Notes: generated by a model not told the origin, from the letters alone. A stretch of DNA of 64,000 bases from Faecalibacterium longum CLA-AA-H243 (GCF_020687245.1 NZ_JAJEQG010000010.1:1-64000), one strand, 5' to 3'. Shown: positions 8,656 through 16,872, numbered from the stretch's first letter. Numbers and translations are program-made.

Positions 8656-9507
8656 ATGCCGGAGCTGACCGACCTCTCCGTTATCCGCACCCTGTGCGAA
8701 AAATACGATTTCGCGCTCTCCAAGGGCTTTGGACAGAACTTCATCATCAATCCCGGCCTGCCGCCCAAGATCGTGGACGCCAGCGGCGTCGATAAGAGCT
8801 GGGGCGTGCTGGAGATCGGCCCCGGCATCGGCGTGCTGACCAAAGAGCTGGCCCAGCGCGCCGCCAAGGTGGTGTCCATCGAGGTGGACGAGCGCCTGCC
8901 GCCCCTGCTGGCCGAGACCATGGCGGGCGTGGAGAACTTCAAGCTGGTATTGCAGGATGTTCTGAAAGTAGACCTCCGCGCCCTCATCGAGGAGGAGTTC
9001 CCCGGGATGCCGGTGGCTGTCTGCGCCAACCTGCCCTACTACATCACCAGCCCCATCGTCATGAAGCTGCTGGGCGACCGCCTGCCCATCCAGAACCTCA
9101 CCGTCATGGTGCAGAAGGAGGCCGCCGACCGTCTGGCCGCTGCCCCCGGCACCCGGGCGTCCAGCGCCATCAGCTGTGCCGTGAGCTACTACGCCACCTC
9201 AAAGCTGATGTTCACCGCCGCGCCGGGCAGCTTCTACCCGGCCCCGAAGGTCACCAGCGCCGTTGTGCGGATGGACATCCGCCCCACTCCCGCCGTACAG
9301 GTGGAGGACGAGGACGGCTACTTCGCCCTCATCCGTGCCGCTTTCGGCCAGCGCCGTAAGACCGCCGCCAACGCCATCGCCAGCGGCCTCGGCCTGCCGA
9401 AAGATAAGGTCATCGCGGCCATCGAGGCGGCGGGCTTCGACGCCCGCATCCGCCCCGAGGCCCTGACCCTCGAGGACTTCGCTGCCGTACAGCGGGAGCT
9501 GAAGTAA
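8656..9507 (+). CDS. rsmA: 16S rRNA dimethyladenosine transferase KsgA/RsmA
   Basis: Dimethylates the two adjacent adenosines (A1518/A1519, E. coli numbering) near the 3' end of 16S rRNA using SAM. The 283 aa product shows KGFGQNFIIN near residues 23-32, the SAM-binding motif EIGPGIGVLT near 54-63, and the catalytic NLPYYI motif near 126-131. Late KsgA motifs (FYPAPKVTSAVVR, RRKTAANAIASGL) are near 193 and 235. The ATG follows AGAAAGGAAAACC. It is a single gene, convergent with the giant protein. Confidence 0.96.
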   Translation: MPELTDLSVIRTLCEKYDFALSKGFGQNFIINPGLPPKIVDASGVDKSWGVLEIGPGIGVLTKELAQRAAKVVSIEVDERLPPLLAETMAGVENFKLVLQDVLKVDLRALIEEEFPGMPVAVCANLPYYITSPIVMKLLGDRLPIQNLTVMVQKEAADRLAAAPGTRASSAISCAVSYYATSKLMFTAAPGSFYPAPKVTSAVVRMDIRPTPAVQVEDEDGYFALIRAAFGQRRKTAANAIASGLGLPKDKVIAAIEAAGFDARIRPEALTLEDFAAVQRELK

Positions 9508-9527
9508 GATTTTATCATAATAAAACG

Positions 9528-9569
9528 CCAAGGCCCTCGCAGTTTGGAACAGAACTGCGGGGGCCTTGG
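9528..9569. terminator. Bidirectional terminator between ksgA and the giant surface protein
   Basis: CCAAGGCCC-CGCAGTT / AACTGCG-GGGCCTTGG hairpin with an 8 nt loop, between two convergent genes, A-rich on the left. Confidence 0.8.
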
Positions 9570-9604
9570 TCGTTATGTGGAAGGAATGGAGGATGGTGAT
9601 CTGC

Positions 9605-12600
9605 TTACCTCAGCAGTGCGGTGTGGTCTGCGCCGCCCACGGTGAAGGTGGCGGTGGAGCCGCTGTGGCTGAGGGTGAAAGGTGTGCTGCCCGCACCGAG
9701 GGCTGCAACATCGGAGAGGGAGAGGGTAGAAGTGCAGCTTTCAGTGGAGAAGACAACGGTCTCGATGCGCTCAGAGCGGAGGTCGGTCAAATCGGAAAGG
9801 TCGCCCTGCAGGGACGCCGTCTCCTGAGCGACATGAATGTAGAGAGTATGGTTGATCTGGCTCAGCTGGACCAGCTGGACGTTCTGGATGATATTGGCCT
9901 GAGCCGGGTCGAGGACACGCAGACCGGTGGAGATGCTGCTGTCGCTGTTGTGGGAGACATCGCGGTACTCCACCTCATTGCAGACCTCGCAGATGCGGTA
10001 CTCGCGGCTGCTGTCGCCTTTGACAGGCGTCCAGTCGCTCCACTGATGGCCGAGGGCGGGCAGCTCCTCCGTCTCAGTGACGACACAGCCGCTGATGGTG
10101 CAGCTGCGCTGGCGCTCGCCCTTCTCGGTGCAGGTGGGCTCTTTGGTGATGACCCATTCGCCGAAGGTGTGGGTCTTGCTGACGGGGATGACCTCAGTCT
10201 GGGTATCGTCGCCGCGGATGCAATCACGGTGCTTGGAGCCTTCCTCGACACAGGTAGCATCCCGGTCGATGACCCACTCGCCGTACTCGTGGCCGAGGGC
10301 CTTGATGGCCTCAGTCCGGGTATCGCCGCAGACGGAACAGGTGAAGGTCCGCACGCCGTCGGCAGTGCAGGTGGGCTCCTTCGTGACGACGCCTGCATCC
10401 CACTTGTGGGTGCTCTTATCCACCGGGATGCTCTCGGTCTTGGGAGCGCCGCAGACGACGCAGGTATAGGTCATGATGCCCGGCTCGGCGCAGGTCGCGG
10501 CCTTGGTCACGACGCCCGCGCCGTAGCTGTGCTGGCCGGTGGCGTTGAGCGTTTCGGTCTTCGTATCGCCGCAGACCGCGCACTTGTAGGTGACGGTGCC
10601 GTCCTGGCCGCAGGTAGCCGCTGTCGTGGAGAGGAGTTTCCACTGATGCTGGCCGGTGGCGGGGATGCTCTCGGTCTGGGTAGCGTCGCTGCGGATGCAA
10701 TCACGGTGTTTGGAGCCTTCCTTGACACAGGTAGCGTCCCGGTCAATGACCCACTCGCCGTACTCGTGGCCGGGGGCCTCAATGTCCTCAGTCCGGGTAT
10801 TGTGGCAGACGGTACAGGTGAAGGTGCGCACGCCCAGCTCAGTGCAGGTGGGCTCCTTCGTGACGACACCCTCGTTCCAGGTGTGCTGGCCGGTGGCGGG
10901 GAGAGTGTGACGGAACGTGGTGCCGCAGTGGTCCACCATGCAGGTGTATTCGATGTAGCCGTCCTTGCCGCAGTTCGGCTCCTGACGGTCGCTGACTTTC
11001 CAGTTGTGGACAGAAGCGATGTCGCCGTACTTGGCCTTTTCTGCCTCACTCATCTCGGGCGTTACGCGGTCGGGGGAGTGAGAAGTGGAATGGCTGTCCG
11101 CGTAGACACCGTTGTGGAAGATCCGCGAGATGCTGGTGGTGCCGCTCTTTACGAGCTTCACGAGGCCCGACCTGCCGTTTTCCATGAGGCTGATGACCTT
11201 GTCCAGCGTCTTGCCGTCGTTGCTTTGGATGGCATTGGCGGCGTCGGGGGCGGTTGCGGTGATGTCCAGCGGGGCGTCGGCATTGCTGATGGAGACGCTG
11301 CCGCCGCCGATGGCAGGGGCTTCGCCGGTGCCGTTGGCGATGATGGTGCCGCCGGTTATCGTGATACTGCTGGAGTTGTTGTTGTCGCTGCCGCCGATGC
11401 CGGCACCGGTGCCGTTGCCGGTGGCGTTGACCGTGCCGCTCTTGATAATCACGCTGCTGCGGCTATTATGGCCCGAGCCGATGCCGGCAGCGGAATCGCC
11501 GCCCGTTGCTTTGATGGTGCCGCCGTCGATCACGACGTCCACCTTGCCGGAGTCATAGCCTGAGCCGATGCCGGCAGCGAGATTGCCACCCTTGACGTCT
11601 TTGAGTTCGGCGTTACCGGAGATGTTGACCGTGGAAGAGCGACCGTAATAGCCCGAACCGATGCCGGCGCCGCCGTCCTTGCCCTCGGCCTTTTCAATGG
11701 TGCCGTCGGTGATGTTGATGGTGACAGCGCCCTTCTTGCTGTCGTTTTTGGTGTCACCGCTGCCGCTGCCGATGCCTGCGCCGCCGTATTTGCCGCCCGT
11801 GGCGCTGACGATATGGGCGTTGTCCTTGATGTTGATGGTGGTGGTGCCGGCATTCAGGCCTGCGCCGATGCCCGCGCCGCTATACCAGCGCTTAGAGCTG
11901 GGCACATACTCGCTGCCGCCCGTGGCCTCGGTGATGGTGCCGCCGGTGATGTTGATGGTGACAGCGCCCTTCTTGCTGTCGTCTTTGCTGCCACTGTAGC
12001 TGCCGCTGCCGATGCCTGCGCCGCCGTATTTGCCGCCCGAAGCGCTCTTGATGGTGCTGTCGCCGGAGATATTGATCTCGGTCTCGCCGGAGACGTTGGA
12101 GCCGGAGCCGATGCCTGCGCCGCTGAGCCACTTGTCGGAGTGATTGCGAGAGTCAAGGCTGACGCCGCCCGTGGCCGTGATTTCGCCGCCCTTGATGTTG
12201 ATGGTGGTCTTATTAAGGGCGTTGCCGCCGGAGCCGATGCCGGCACCGGAAGCCTGGCAGGACCCGTTCTCTTTGCCGCCGCCCTCAGCCGTGATAGTGC
12301 CGCCCTCGATGTTGATGATGGTGCTGCCGTTGCTGCCGTTGCCGCTGCCGATGCCCGCAGCGGTGGAGCCGCCCTTGGCAGTAACTTTTGTTGCACCCTT
12401 GATGAGGATGTCGGTGTTGCCCTTGGCTCTATTGCCGCTGCCGATGCCTGCGCCGCCACCGCCGCCAAGGGAGGAATTACCGCCGCCGGTGGCCTTAACG
12501 GTCACGCCGTCGTGGAGAGTGATGTGGGTGTAGCCGGTGGAGTGACTGCCTGAACCGATGCCCGCGCTGCCGTCGTAGCCGTCGCCGCCGCCTGTGGCCT

Positions 12601-15600
12601 TTTCAATGGTGCCGCCGGAAATATCAATGGTGGTCTCTCCGGAAGAACTGGTACCGGAACCAATGCCTGTGCCGATGTCTGCCGAGGCTGTGACATTGCT
12701 GCCGGTGATGTAGATGCCGGTCTTGCCCTTGGCGCTATCGCCGCTGCCGATGGCAGAACCAGAATAACTCGAAGCCTCGATTTTGCCGCCGTTGATGTGG
12801 ATCTCCGTGGCGTTGGTAGAATAGCTGCCGCTGCCGATGGCTGCACTTTCGCCGCTGGAGGCTGTGACATTGCTGTCGGTGATACGGATAATGGTCTTGA
12901 AGGTGTCCGGCGTATCTGTAGGAGGACTGGAGTAGTCTCCTTCACTGCCGCTGCCGATGGCTGCGCCGCTGCCGCCGACGGCATTTACTGTACTGTTGCG
13001 TTCTATCGTGATGTCGGCGTTGCTCTGAGAGCCGTAGCCGGTGCCGATGCCTGCGCCCGAGGCATTAGTGTAAGAAGCATTGGAGGACTCCAGAGTGCTC
13101 ACAGACGCGTTGCTGATGGTGACGTGAGTTTCGCCCTTGGCGCTTTCGCCGCTGCCGATGCCGGCACCGACGTAGGCAAAAGCACTTTTGACACCCTTTC
13201 CGGCTGTCGTATCGTGGATGTTGATGGTCGTCTCGCCGGTGGAGGATTTGCCCGAACCGATGGCTGCGCCGCCGCTGCTACCTGCGGACACGAGCGCATC
13301 TCCGGAGATGTCGATTTTGGTTTTGCCCTTAGACTGTTTGCCGCTGCCGATGCCGGCACCGCCATTGCCGTAGCCGGTGGAAGCGTTGACCTTGCCGCCA
13401 GTGATGTTGACCTTGGTCTCGCCGGAAGAGTTTTTGCCACCGCCGATAGCTGCGCCGCCATTGCCGGAGCCGGTGGAAGCGTGGACCTCGCCGCTGGAGA
13501 TGTTGACATTGGCCGCGCCGGAAGAGTTTTTGCCGCCGCCGATGCCCGCGCCGCCATCCGTACCCGTGGCATTTTTAATGGTGCCGCCGATGATGTTGAT
13601 GGTGGTAGCCGTGGAGGAGTTCGAGCCGCTGCCGATGCCTGCGCCGCCGGTGGCCTCGGTGATGGTGCCGCCGGAGATGTTGATCTCGGTAGCGAAGGCG
13701 GGTTTTGCGCCCGTGCCGATGCCCGCGCCGCCGCTGTCGCCGCTGCCGCCCTTGGCAGACCCGATGGCGCCGCCCGAAATTTTCACAACTTGATCGCCGC
13801 GGATGCCGGTGCCGCCTTTGCCACTGATGCCGGTGCTGTCGCCGCCGGTAGCCTGCTGTATCTCGCCGCCGGAGATGGTGAGAGTACCGTCGCTGTGGAT
13901 GCCGCTACCGCCGGTGCAGGTGTTCCCGTTGGCATTGCCGCCGATGGCTTTTTGGATGATACCGCCAAGGATCTCCATGGTCTTGCTATAGATGCCGTGG
14001 CCGCCGTTGCCGCTGCCGCTGCTCTTGCCTTCGCCGCCCTGTGCGGTTCCGATGGTGCCGCCGGAGATGGTGAGCTTGCCGTGGTTGTAGATGCCGCTGC
14101 CGCCGGTAGATTGGCTTTCGCCGCCGGTGGCTTTCTGGATGGAGGCCTGATCGGAGATGTCCAGGGTGCTGTCGCTGCGGATGCCGCTGCCGCCTTCGGT
14201 GCCGCCGTCGCCGCCCTTGGCGTTCTGGATGAAGGCCTTGCCGGAGATGTTCAGGGTGCTGTCGCTGTAGATGCCGTGGCCGCCGTAATATTTGCCGTTG
14301 CCGCCCTGCGCGTTTTCGATGGTGCCGCCGGAGATGTTCAGGGTGCTGTCGCTGTGGATGCCGTGGCCGGCGTAAAAGTTGCCTTTGCCGCCCTGCGCTT
14401 TTTTGATGGTGCCGCCCTGAATCGTGACGGTAATATTACTGCTATTGTTGCCGCCGCCGATGCCGTCGCCGGTGCTGCCACCCACGGCCTCCTCGATGGT
14501 GCCGCCAGAGATGGTGATATTGGTATTTCTGCTGTTGTCACCGCCGCCGATGCCGGCACCATAGTCGCCGCCCTGGGCTTTTACGGTGCCGCTGGTGATG
14601 TTGACGGTGGTAGTGCCGGAGGAGTTCGCGCCGCTGCCGATGCCGGCGCCGCCCTGCTCGGTCTGCGCCTCGATTTTGGCAGTGCCGCTGATGGTGATAT
14701 TGGTTTTGCCGGTAGCTTTGCAACCGCTGCCGATGCCGGCACCATCGGAGGCGCCGATGGCGGTGATGTCGCCGCCTGTTATCTCAATGTCGCCGGCGCC
14801 ACTGTCGCTATAGTTGCCGGTGTTCCAGACGCTGCCGATGCCAGCAGCGCAACCGGCGCCTGTGGCAGTCAGGCTGCCGGTGTTGTTGCCATCGGTATTT
14901 CCGGATGTGATGGTCAGTGTGCCGGTGTCCTTGCCACCATCGCTCTTTTCGTTGTGCTCGAGGCCGGCATGGTAGTTGCCGCTGGTGAGAGTATTTCTGC
15001 CCACGAGCGTGATTTTCGTGTTGCCCTCGCCCTCGACGCTGAGGGCGGCGTCCTTGTACTCGCGGCTGACATCGATGTTGACATTCTCCAGCGTCACGTT
15101 GAGGGTGTTGTCATTGCCTGTGGCTTTGTTGATGATTTTGATGACGTAGTTGGTGACGTTTTCGGCTGTGTTCTTGAAGTTTTCCGCAGCACGCTTCAAG
15201 ACCGTGGTCGATTCGTCCCGGGTCTCTTCGTCGTCATTGGCGTCGGCGACATTGAGGGATGCGCCGGTGTACGTGAGCTGGCTTCCCAGCACAGGGCTGT
15301 CGCCGGTCTGGTTCTCGTTTTCCTCGTTGCCGGTGGTGCCGCTGGGCTGGTTCTCGTTTTCCTCGCCGCCGGTGGTGCCGCTGGGCTGGTTCTCGTTTTC
15401 CTCGCCGCCGGTGGTGCCGCCGGTCTGATTCTCGTTTTCCTCGCCGCCGGTGGTGCCGCCGGTTTGGTTCTCGTTTTCCTCGTTGCCGGTGGTGTTGTTG
15501 GGCTGGTTCTTGTTTTCCTCGCCGCCGGTGGTGCTGCTGGGCTGGTTCTTGTTTTCCTCGCCGCCGGTGGTGGTGTTGTTGTTGGTCTGGTTCTTGTTTT

Positions 15601-15943
15601 CCTCGCCGCTGCCCTTGGTGTCGCCGAGGTAGACCATGTCATTGTTTTCGCTGTCTTCTGATGGGGGCGTGGCCGACATGGATTTGGCGGGAGACTTTGC
15701 GGGGGTGGTGCCTTCAGAAGAGCCGCCGCCGGGGGCGGGGGTATCCTCTGAGCGCTTGCCGCCCTTGATGACGATCTTGCCGTCGTTGTCCTTTGTAGCA
15801 GTATCATTTCCCGAGTGCTTGACATAGGTGCCGCTTTCGTCTTTGGTGATGGTGATGTTACCATCGCCTATGTAATAGACATCCGCATACGCCGGTGCGG
15901 CCATGCCGGCCACCATTGCGGCTGTCAGCGCCAGCGCCGTCAC
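9605..15943 (-). CDS. Giant secreted beta-helix-type surface protein, frame-disrupted at its 5' end
   Basis: The open frame encodes 2112 residues starting mid signal peptide (TALALTAAMVAGMAAPAYA, cleavage after AYA). Order of parts: 13-aa Gly/Glu/Asn tandem repeats (about 111-215); a mixed region (about 220-330); a very long run of 20-30 residue repeats with the core GAGIGSG or GGAGIG followed by INISGGTI (about 335-1555), the pattern of a right-handed parallel beta-helix or adhesin stalk; nine small Cys modules (about 1650-2000); and a short C-terminal domain. No LPXTG motif or C-terminal membrane anchor is visible, so attachment is unknown. The frame has no ribosome-binding site at 15943. 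A good SD and ATG exist at 16029, one nucleotide out of frame because of a nine-C run (15961-15969). Function is probably adhesion or glycan binding (inference). Confidence 0.85.
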   Translation of the reverse strand: MTALALTAAMVAGMAAPAYADVYYIGDGNITITKDESGTYVKHSGNDTATKDNDGKIVIKGGKRSEDTPAPGGGSSEGTTPAKSPAKSMSATPPSEDSENNDMVYLGDTKGSGEENKNQTNNNTTTGGEENKNQPSSTTGGEENKNQPNNTTGNEENENQTGGTTGGEENENQTGGTTGGEENENQPSGTTGGEENENQPSGTTGNEENENQTGDSPVLGSQLTYTGASLNVADANDDEETRDESTTVLKRAAENFKNTAENVTNYVIKIINKATGNDNTLNVTLENVNIDVSREYKDAALSVEGEGNTKITLVGRNTLTSGNYHAGLEHNEKSDGGKDTGTLTITSGNTDGNNTGSLTATGAGCAAGIGSVWNTGNYSDSGAGDIEITGGDITAIGASDGAGIGSGCKATGKTNITISGTAKIEAQTEQGGAGIGSGANSSGTTTVNITSGTVKAQGGDYGAGIGGGDNSRNTNITISGGTIEEAVGGSTGDGIGGGNNSSNITVTIQGGTIKKAQGGKGNFYAGHGIHSDSTLNISGGTIENAQGGNGKYYGGHGIYSDSTLNISGKAFIQNAKGGDGGTEGGSGIRSDSTLDISDQASIQKATGGESQSTGGSGIYNHGKLTISGGTIGTAQGGEGKSSGSGNGGHGIYSKTMEILGGIIQKAIGGNANGNTCTGGSGIHSDGTLTISGGEIQQATGGDSTGISGKGGTGIRGDQVVKISGGAIGSAKGGSGDSGGAGIGTGAKPAFATEINISGGTITEATGGAGIGSGSNSSTATTINIIGGTIKNATGTDGGAGIGGGKNSSGAANVNISSGEVHASTGSGNGGAAIGGGKNSSGETKVNITGGKVNASTGYGNGGAGIGSGKQSKGKTKIDISGDALVSAGSSGGAAIGSGKSSTGETTINIHDTTAGKGVKSAFAYVGAGIGSGESAKGETHVTISNASVSTLESSNASYTNASGAGIGTGYGSQSNADITIERNSTVNAVGGSGAAIGSGSEGDYSSPPTDTPDTFKTIIRITDSNVTASSGESAAIGSGSYSTNATEIHINGGKIEASSYSGSAIGSGDSAKGKTGIYITGSNVTASADIGTGIGSGTSSSGETTIDISGGTIEKATGGGDGYDGSAGIGSGSHSTGYTHITLHDGVTVKATGGGNSSLGGGGGAGIGSGNRAKGNTDILIKGATKVTAKGGSTAAGIGSGNGSNGSTIINIEGGTITAEGGGKENGSCQASGAGIGSGGNALNKTTINIKGGEITATGGVSLDSRNHSDKWLSGAGIGSGSNVSGETEINISGDSTIKSASGGKYGGAGIGSGSYSGSKDDSKKGAVTINITGGTITEATGGSEYVPSSKRWYSGAGIGAGLNAGTTTINIKDNAHIVSATGGKYGGAGIGSGSGDTKNDSKKGAVTINITDGTIEKAEGKDGGAGIGSGYYGRSSTVNISGNAELKDVKGGNLAAGIGSGYDSGKVDVVIDGGTIKATGGDSAAGIGSGHNSRSSVIIKSGTVNATGNGTGAGIGGSDNNNSSSITITGGTIIANGTGEAPAIGGGSVSISNADAPLDITATAPDAANAIQSNDGKTLDKVISLMENGRSGLVKLVKSGTTSISRIFHNGVYADSHSTSHSPDRVTPEMSEAEKAKYGDIASVHNWKVSDRQEPNCGKDGYIEYTCMVDHCGTTFRHTLPATGQHTWNEGVVTKEPTCTELGVRTFTCTVCHNTRTEDIEAPGHEYGEWVIDRDATCVKEGSKHRDCIRSDATQTESIPATGQHQWKLLSTTAATCGQDGTVTYKCAVCGDTKTETLNATGQHSYGAGVVTKAATCAEPGIMTYTCVVCGAPKTESIPVDKSTHKWDAGVVTKEPTCTADGVRTFTCSVCGDTRTEAIKALGHEYGEWVIDRDATCVEEGSKHRDCIRGDDTQTEVIPVSKTHTFGEWVITKEPTCTEKGERQRSCTISGCVVTETEELPALGHQWSDWTPVKGDSSREYRICEVCNEVEYRDVSHNSDSSISTGLRVLDPAQANIIQNVQLVQLSQINHTLYIHVAQETASLQGDLSDLTDLRSERIETVVFSTESCTSTLSLSDVAALGAGSTPFTLSHSGSTATFTVGGADHTALLR
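15301..15612 (-). repeat. Eight 39-bp coding tandem repeats (13 aa each)
   Basis: Inside the giant surface protein, eight successive units encode variants of GGEENENQPSGTT (GEENKNQ at the N-terminal side, GNEENENQTG at the C-terminal side). The unit is a multiple of three, so copy-number change alters linker length without shifting the frame. The most C-terminal units are closest to each other at DNA level, as expected for recent expansion. Confidence 0.85.
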
Positions 15944-16029
15944 CCGGTGGGACGTGGGCCGGGGGGGGGTGTCGGCACCCGCAGCGGATGCCCCAGAACG
16001 CGCATTGCGAGCTTGCGATAAGAGATCAT
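15944..16029 (-). other. 5' end of the giant surface protein gene with a C9 homopolymer (candidate phase switch)
   Basis: On the minus strand, AGAGGAGG lies 8 nt before an ATG at 16029, which reads MISYRKLAMRVLGHPLRVPT, then enters nine consecutive C (plus-strand G run 15961-15969) and stops at a TGA after 29 codons. Adding one C joins this start in frame to the signal peptide of the giant protein, giving a basic N-terminus plus hydrophobic core plus AYA cleavage site. Either the tract is a slippage switch caught in the OFF state, or the assembly has lost one base in a homopolymer. Confidence 0.75.
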
Positions 16030-16062
16030 AGTAGAAACCTCCTCTGAAAAGTGTGAGTTTTG

Positions 16063-16097
16063 CACAGAAGCTCCCAACAAAGCGGCAGGAGCTTGTG
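16063..16097 (-). promoter_or_regulatory. Stem-loop in the leader of the giant surface protein gene
   Basis: Inverted repeat AAGCTCC / GGAGCTT with a 13 nt loop, extended by flanking CACA/TGTG, lying between the promoter and the start codon. No U-run follows, so it is not a terminator; it may affect mRNA stability or translation. Confidence 0.4.
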
Positions 16098-16125
16098 GAA
16101 GAAGCATAAATGTTGAATCTGATTT

Positions 16126-16154
16126 ATTCTACCACATTCCGGCCATAATGTGAA
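16126..16154 (-). promoter_or_regulatory. Sigma-A-type promoter for the giant surface protein
   Basis: Read on the minus strand: TTCACA (-35), 17 bp spacer, TAGAAT (-10), about 97 bp before the proposed ATG at 16029. A good promoter plus a good SD argue that the upstream ATG is the real start. Confidence 0.7.
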
Positions 16155-16268
16155 CAAATCTGCGTGAATCGCCGTTTTTTGTGCGTGAATCGCCTCGCGG
16201 ATGTCTTGAAACGCCCTGACGACAGCGCTGCATGGGCCGACAGCGGGGCCGGGGGGCAGACAAAGATA

Positions 16269-16297
16269 TTGACAAGCGGGGAGGTTTCTGGTATTCT
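16269..16297 (+). promoter_or_regulatory. Promoter of tRNA-Thr
   Basis: Consensus TTGACA, 17 bp spacer, TATTCT, 28 bp before the tRNA 5' end. Confidence 0.85.
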
Positions 16298-16325
16298 ACT
16301 AAAGTACCCTGTGCAAACGATACTC

Positions 16326-16400
16326 GCTGGTGTGGCGCAATGGCAGCGCAACTGATTTGTAATCAGTGGGTTGCAGGTTCAACTCCTGTCACCAGCTCCA
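16326..16400 (+). tRNA. tRNA-Thr (anticodon TGT), CCA encoded
   Basis: Acceptor stem GCTGGTG pairs with CACCAGC; the discriminator T is followed by encoded CCA. D-arm GGCGCAATGGCAGCGC, anticodon stem CTGAT/ATCAG with loop TTGTAAT giving anticodon TGT, and T-arm GCAGGTTCAACTCCTGT with the GTTCAA signature. The cloverleaf is complete and the gene stands alone. Confidence 0.96.
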
Positions 16401-16450
16401 AAAAGTCCTACGATATACCGCTGAAAAGCGGCGTGTGTCGTGGGGCTTTT
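16400..16450 (+). terminator. Terminator of tRNA-Thr
   Basis: Long imperfect hairpin AAAAG-CC-ACGA ... CCGCT-GAAA-AGCGG ... TCGT-GG-CTTTT directly after the tRNA. Confidence 0.7.
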
Positions 16451-16498
16451 GCTTTTTGGGAAAAGGTACGCAGGACTGTTCAATAAAGAAAAAAGTGC

Positions 16499-16504
16499 TA
16501 TAAT
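16499..16504 (+). promoter_or_regulatory. Extended -10 promoter element for the antitoxin-like gene
   Basis: TGC TATAAT (TGn extended -10) about 40 bp before the start codon; no convincing -35 at 17 bp. Confidence 0.5.
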
Positions 16505-16545
16505 ACTTATAAGCCTGAAACTTTACACGAAAGGATGGGTGTGTT

Positions 16546-16749
16546 ATGAGTACAAGAGAATTGGCGAAGAGCTTGATTGACCAAGTGCCGGAAAACAAGC
16601 TGCCGTATATTATTGCCTACTTGCAGGGGGCTGCTATTCCGGATGAAAGTGAAACACCGAATGCCGACACGCTGGAAGCCTTTGAAGAACTGGACAACGG
16701 CGGTGGTCATACCTACAACGGGCCGGTTGAAAATCTGATTGGCTGCTGA
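16546..16749 (+). CDS. Small antitoxin-like protein (orphan antitoxin of a decayed TA pair)
   Basis: The 67 aa acidic protein (MSTRELAKSLIDQVPENKLPYIIAYLQG...) looks like the short orphan antitoxins that accompany RelE/YafQ-type toxins in Clostridia: a helical N-terminus, then an acidic, probably unstructured tail. RBS: AAAGGATGG. The stop codon overlaps a toxin remnant reading LIYYQTDTELYLYRTGTHADLF. It may have a residual role in autoregulation or neutralising toxins elsewhere (inference). Confidence 0.6.
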   Translation: MSTRELAKSLIDQVPENKLPYIIAYLQGAAIPDESETPNADTLEAFEELDNGGGHTYNGPVENLIGC

Positions 16750-16820
16750 TCTATTACCAGACAGATACGGAGTTGTATTTGTACCGTACCGGCACACACG
16801 CCGATTTGTTCGGCCTATAA
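16746..16820 (+). pseudogene. C-terminal remnant of a YafQ-type toxin
   Basis: A 24-codon open stretch overlapping the end of the antitoxin-like gene translates as LIYYQTDTELYLYRTGTHADLFGL and then TAA. The ending L-x-R-T-G-(S/T)-H-x-D-L-F is the hallmark C-terminus of YafQ-family RNase toxins. The rest of the toxin (roughly 65 residues) is missing and there is no start codon, so it is a deletion relic. Confidence 0.65.
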
Positions 16821-16830
16821 AGGAAACAGG

Positions 16831-16872
16831 AAAGAGGCCAAGACCTGACAGAATGGGTCTTGGCCTCTTTTT
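16831..16872 (+). terminator. Terminator of the decayed TA locus
   Basis: AAAGAGGCCAAGACC / GGTCTTGGCCTCTTT perfect 15-bp stem, 10 nt loop, followed by TT. Confidence 0.9.

Noticed and set aside
9566-11563. 665-residue plus-strand frame starting in the terminator region
   Set aside because: Begins inside the bidirectional terminator and mirrors the Cys-module coding region; composition is that of an antisense frame.
11300-14900. Regular GC-rich repeats resembling a CRISPR or satellite array
   Set aside because: Unit length and sequence vary, the pattern is in phase with codons for GAGIGSG/INISGGTI, and there are no constant repeats with unique spacers or cas genes.
12797-15661. 954-residue plus-strand open frame opposite the giant surface protein
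   Set aside because: It is a shadow of the repetitive GC-rich minus-strand gene: Ala/Asp/Gly-rich low complexity, no ribosome-binding site or domain, while the minus frame has promoter, signal peptide and structured repeats.
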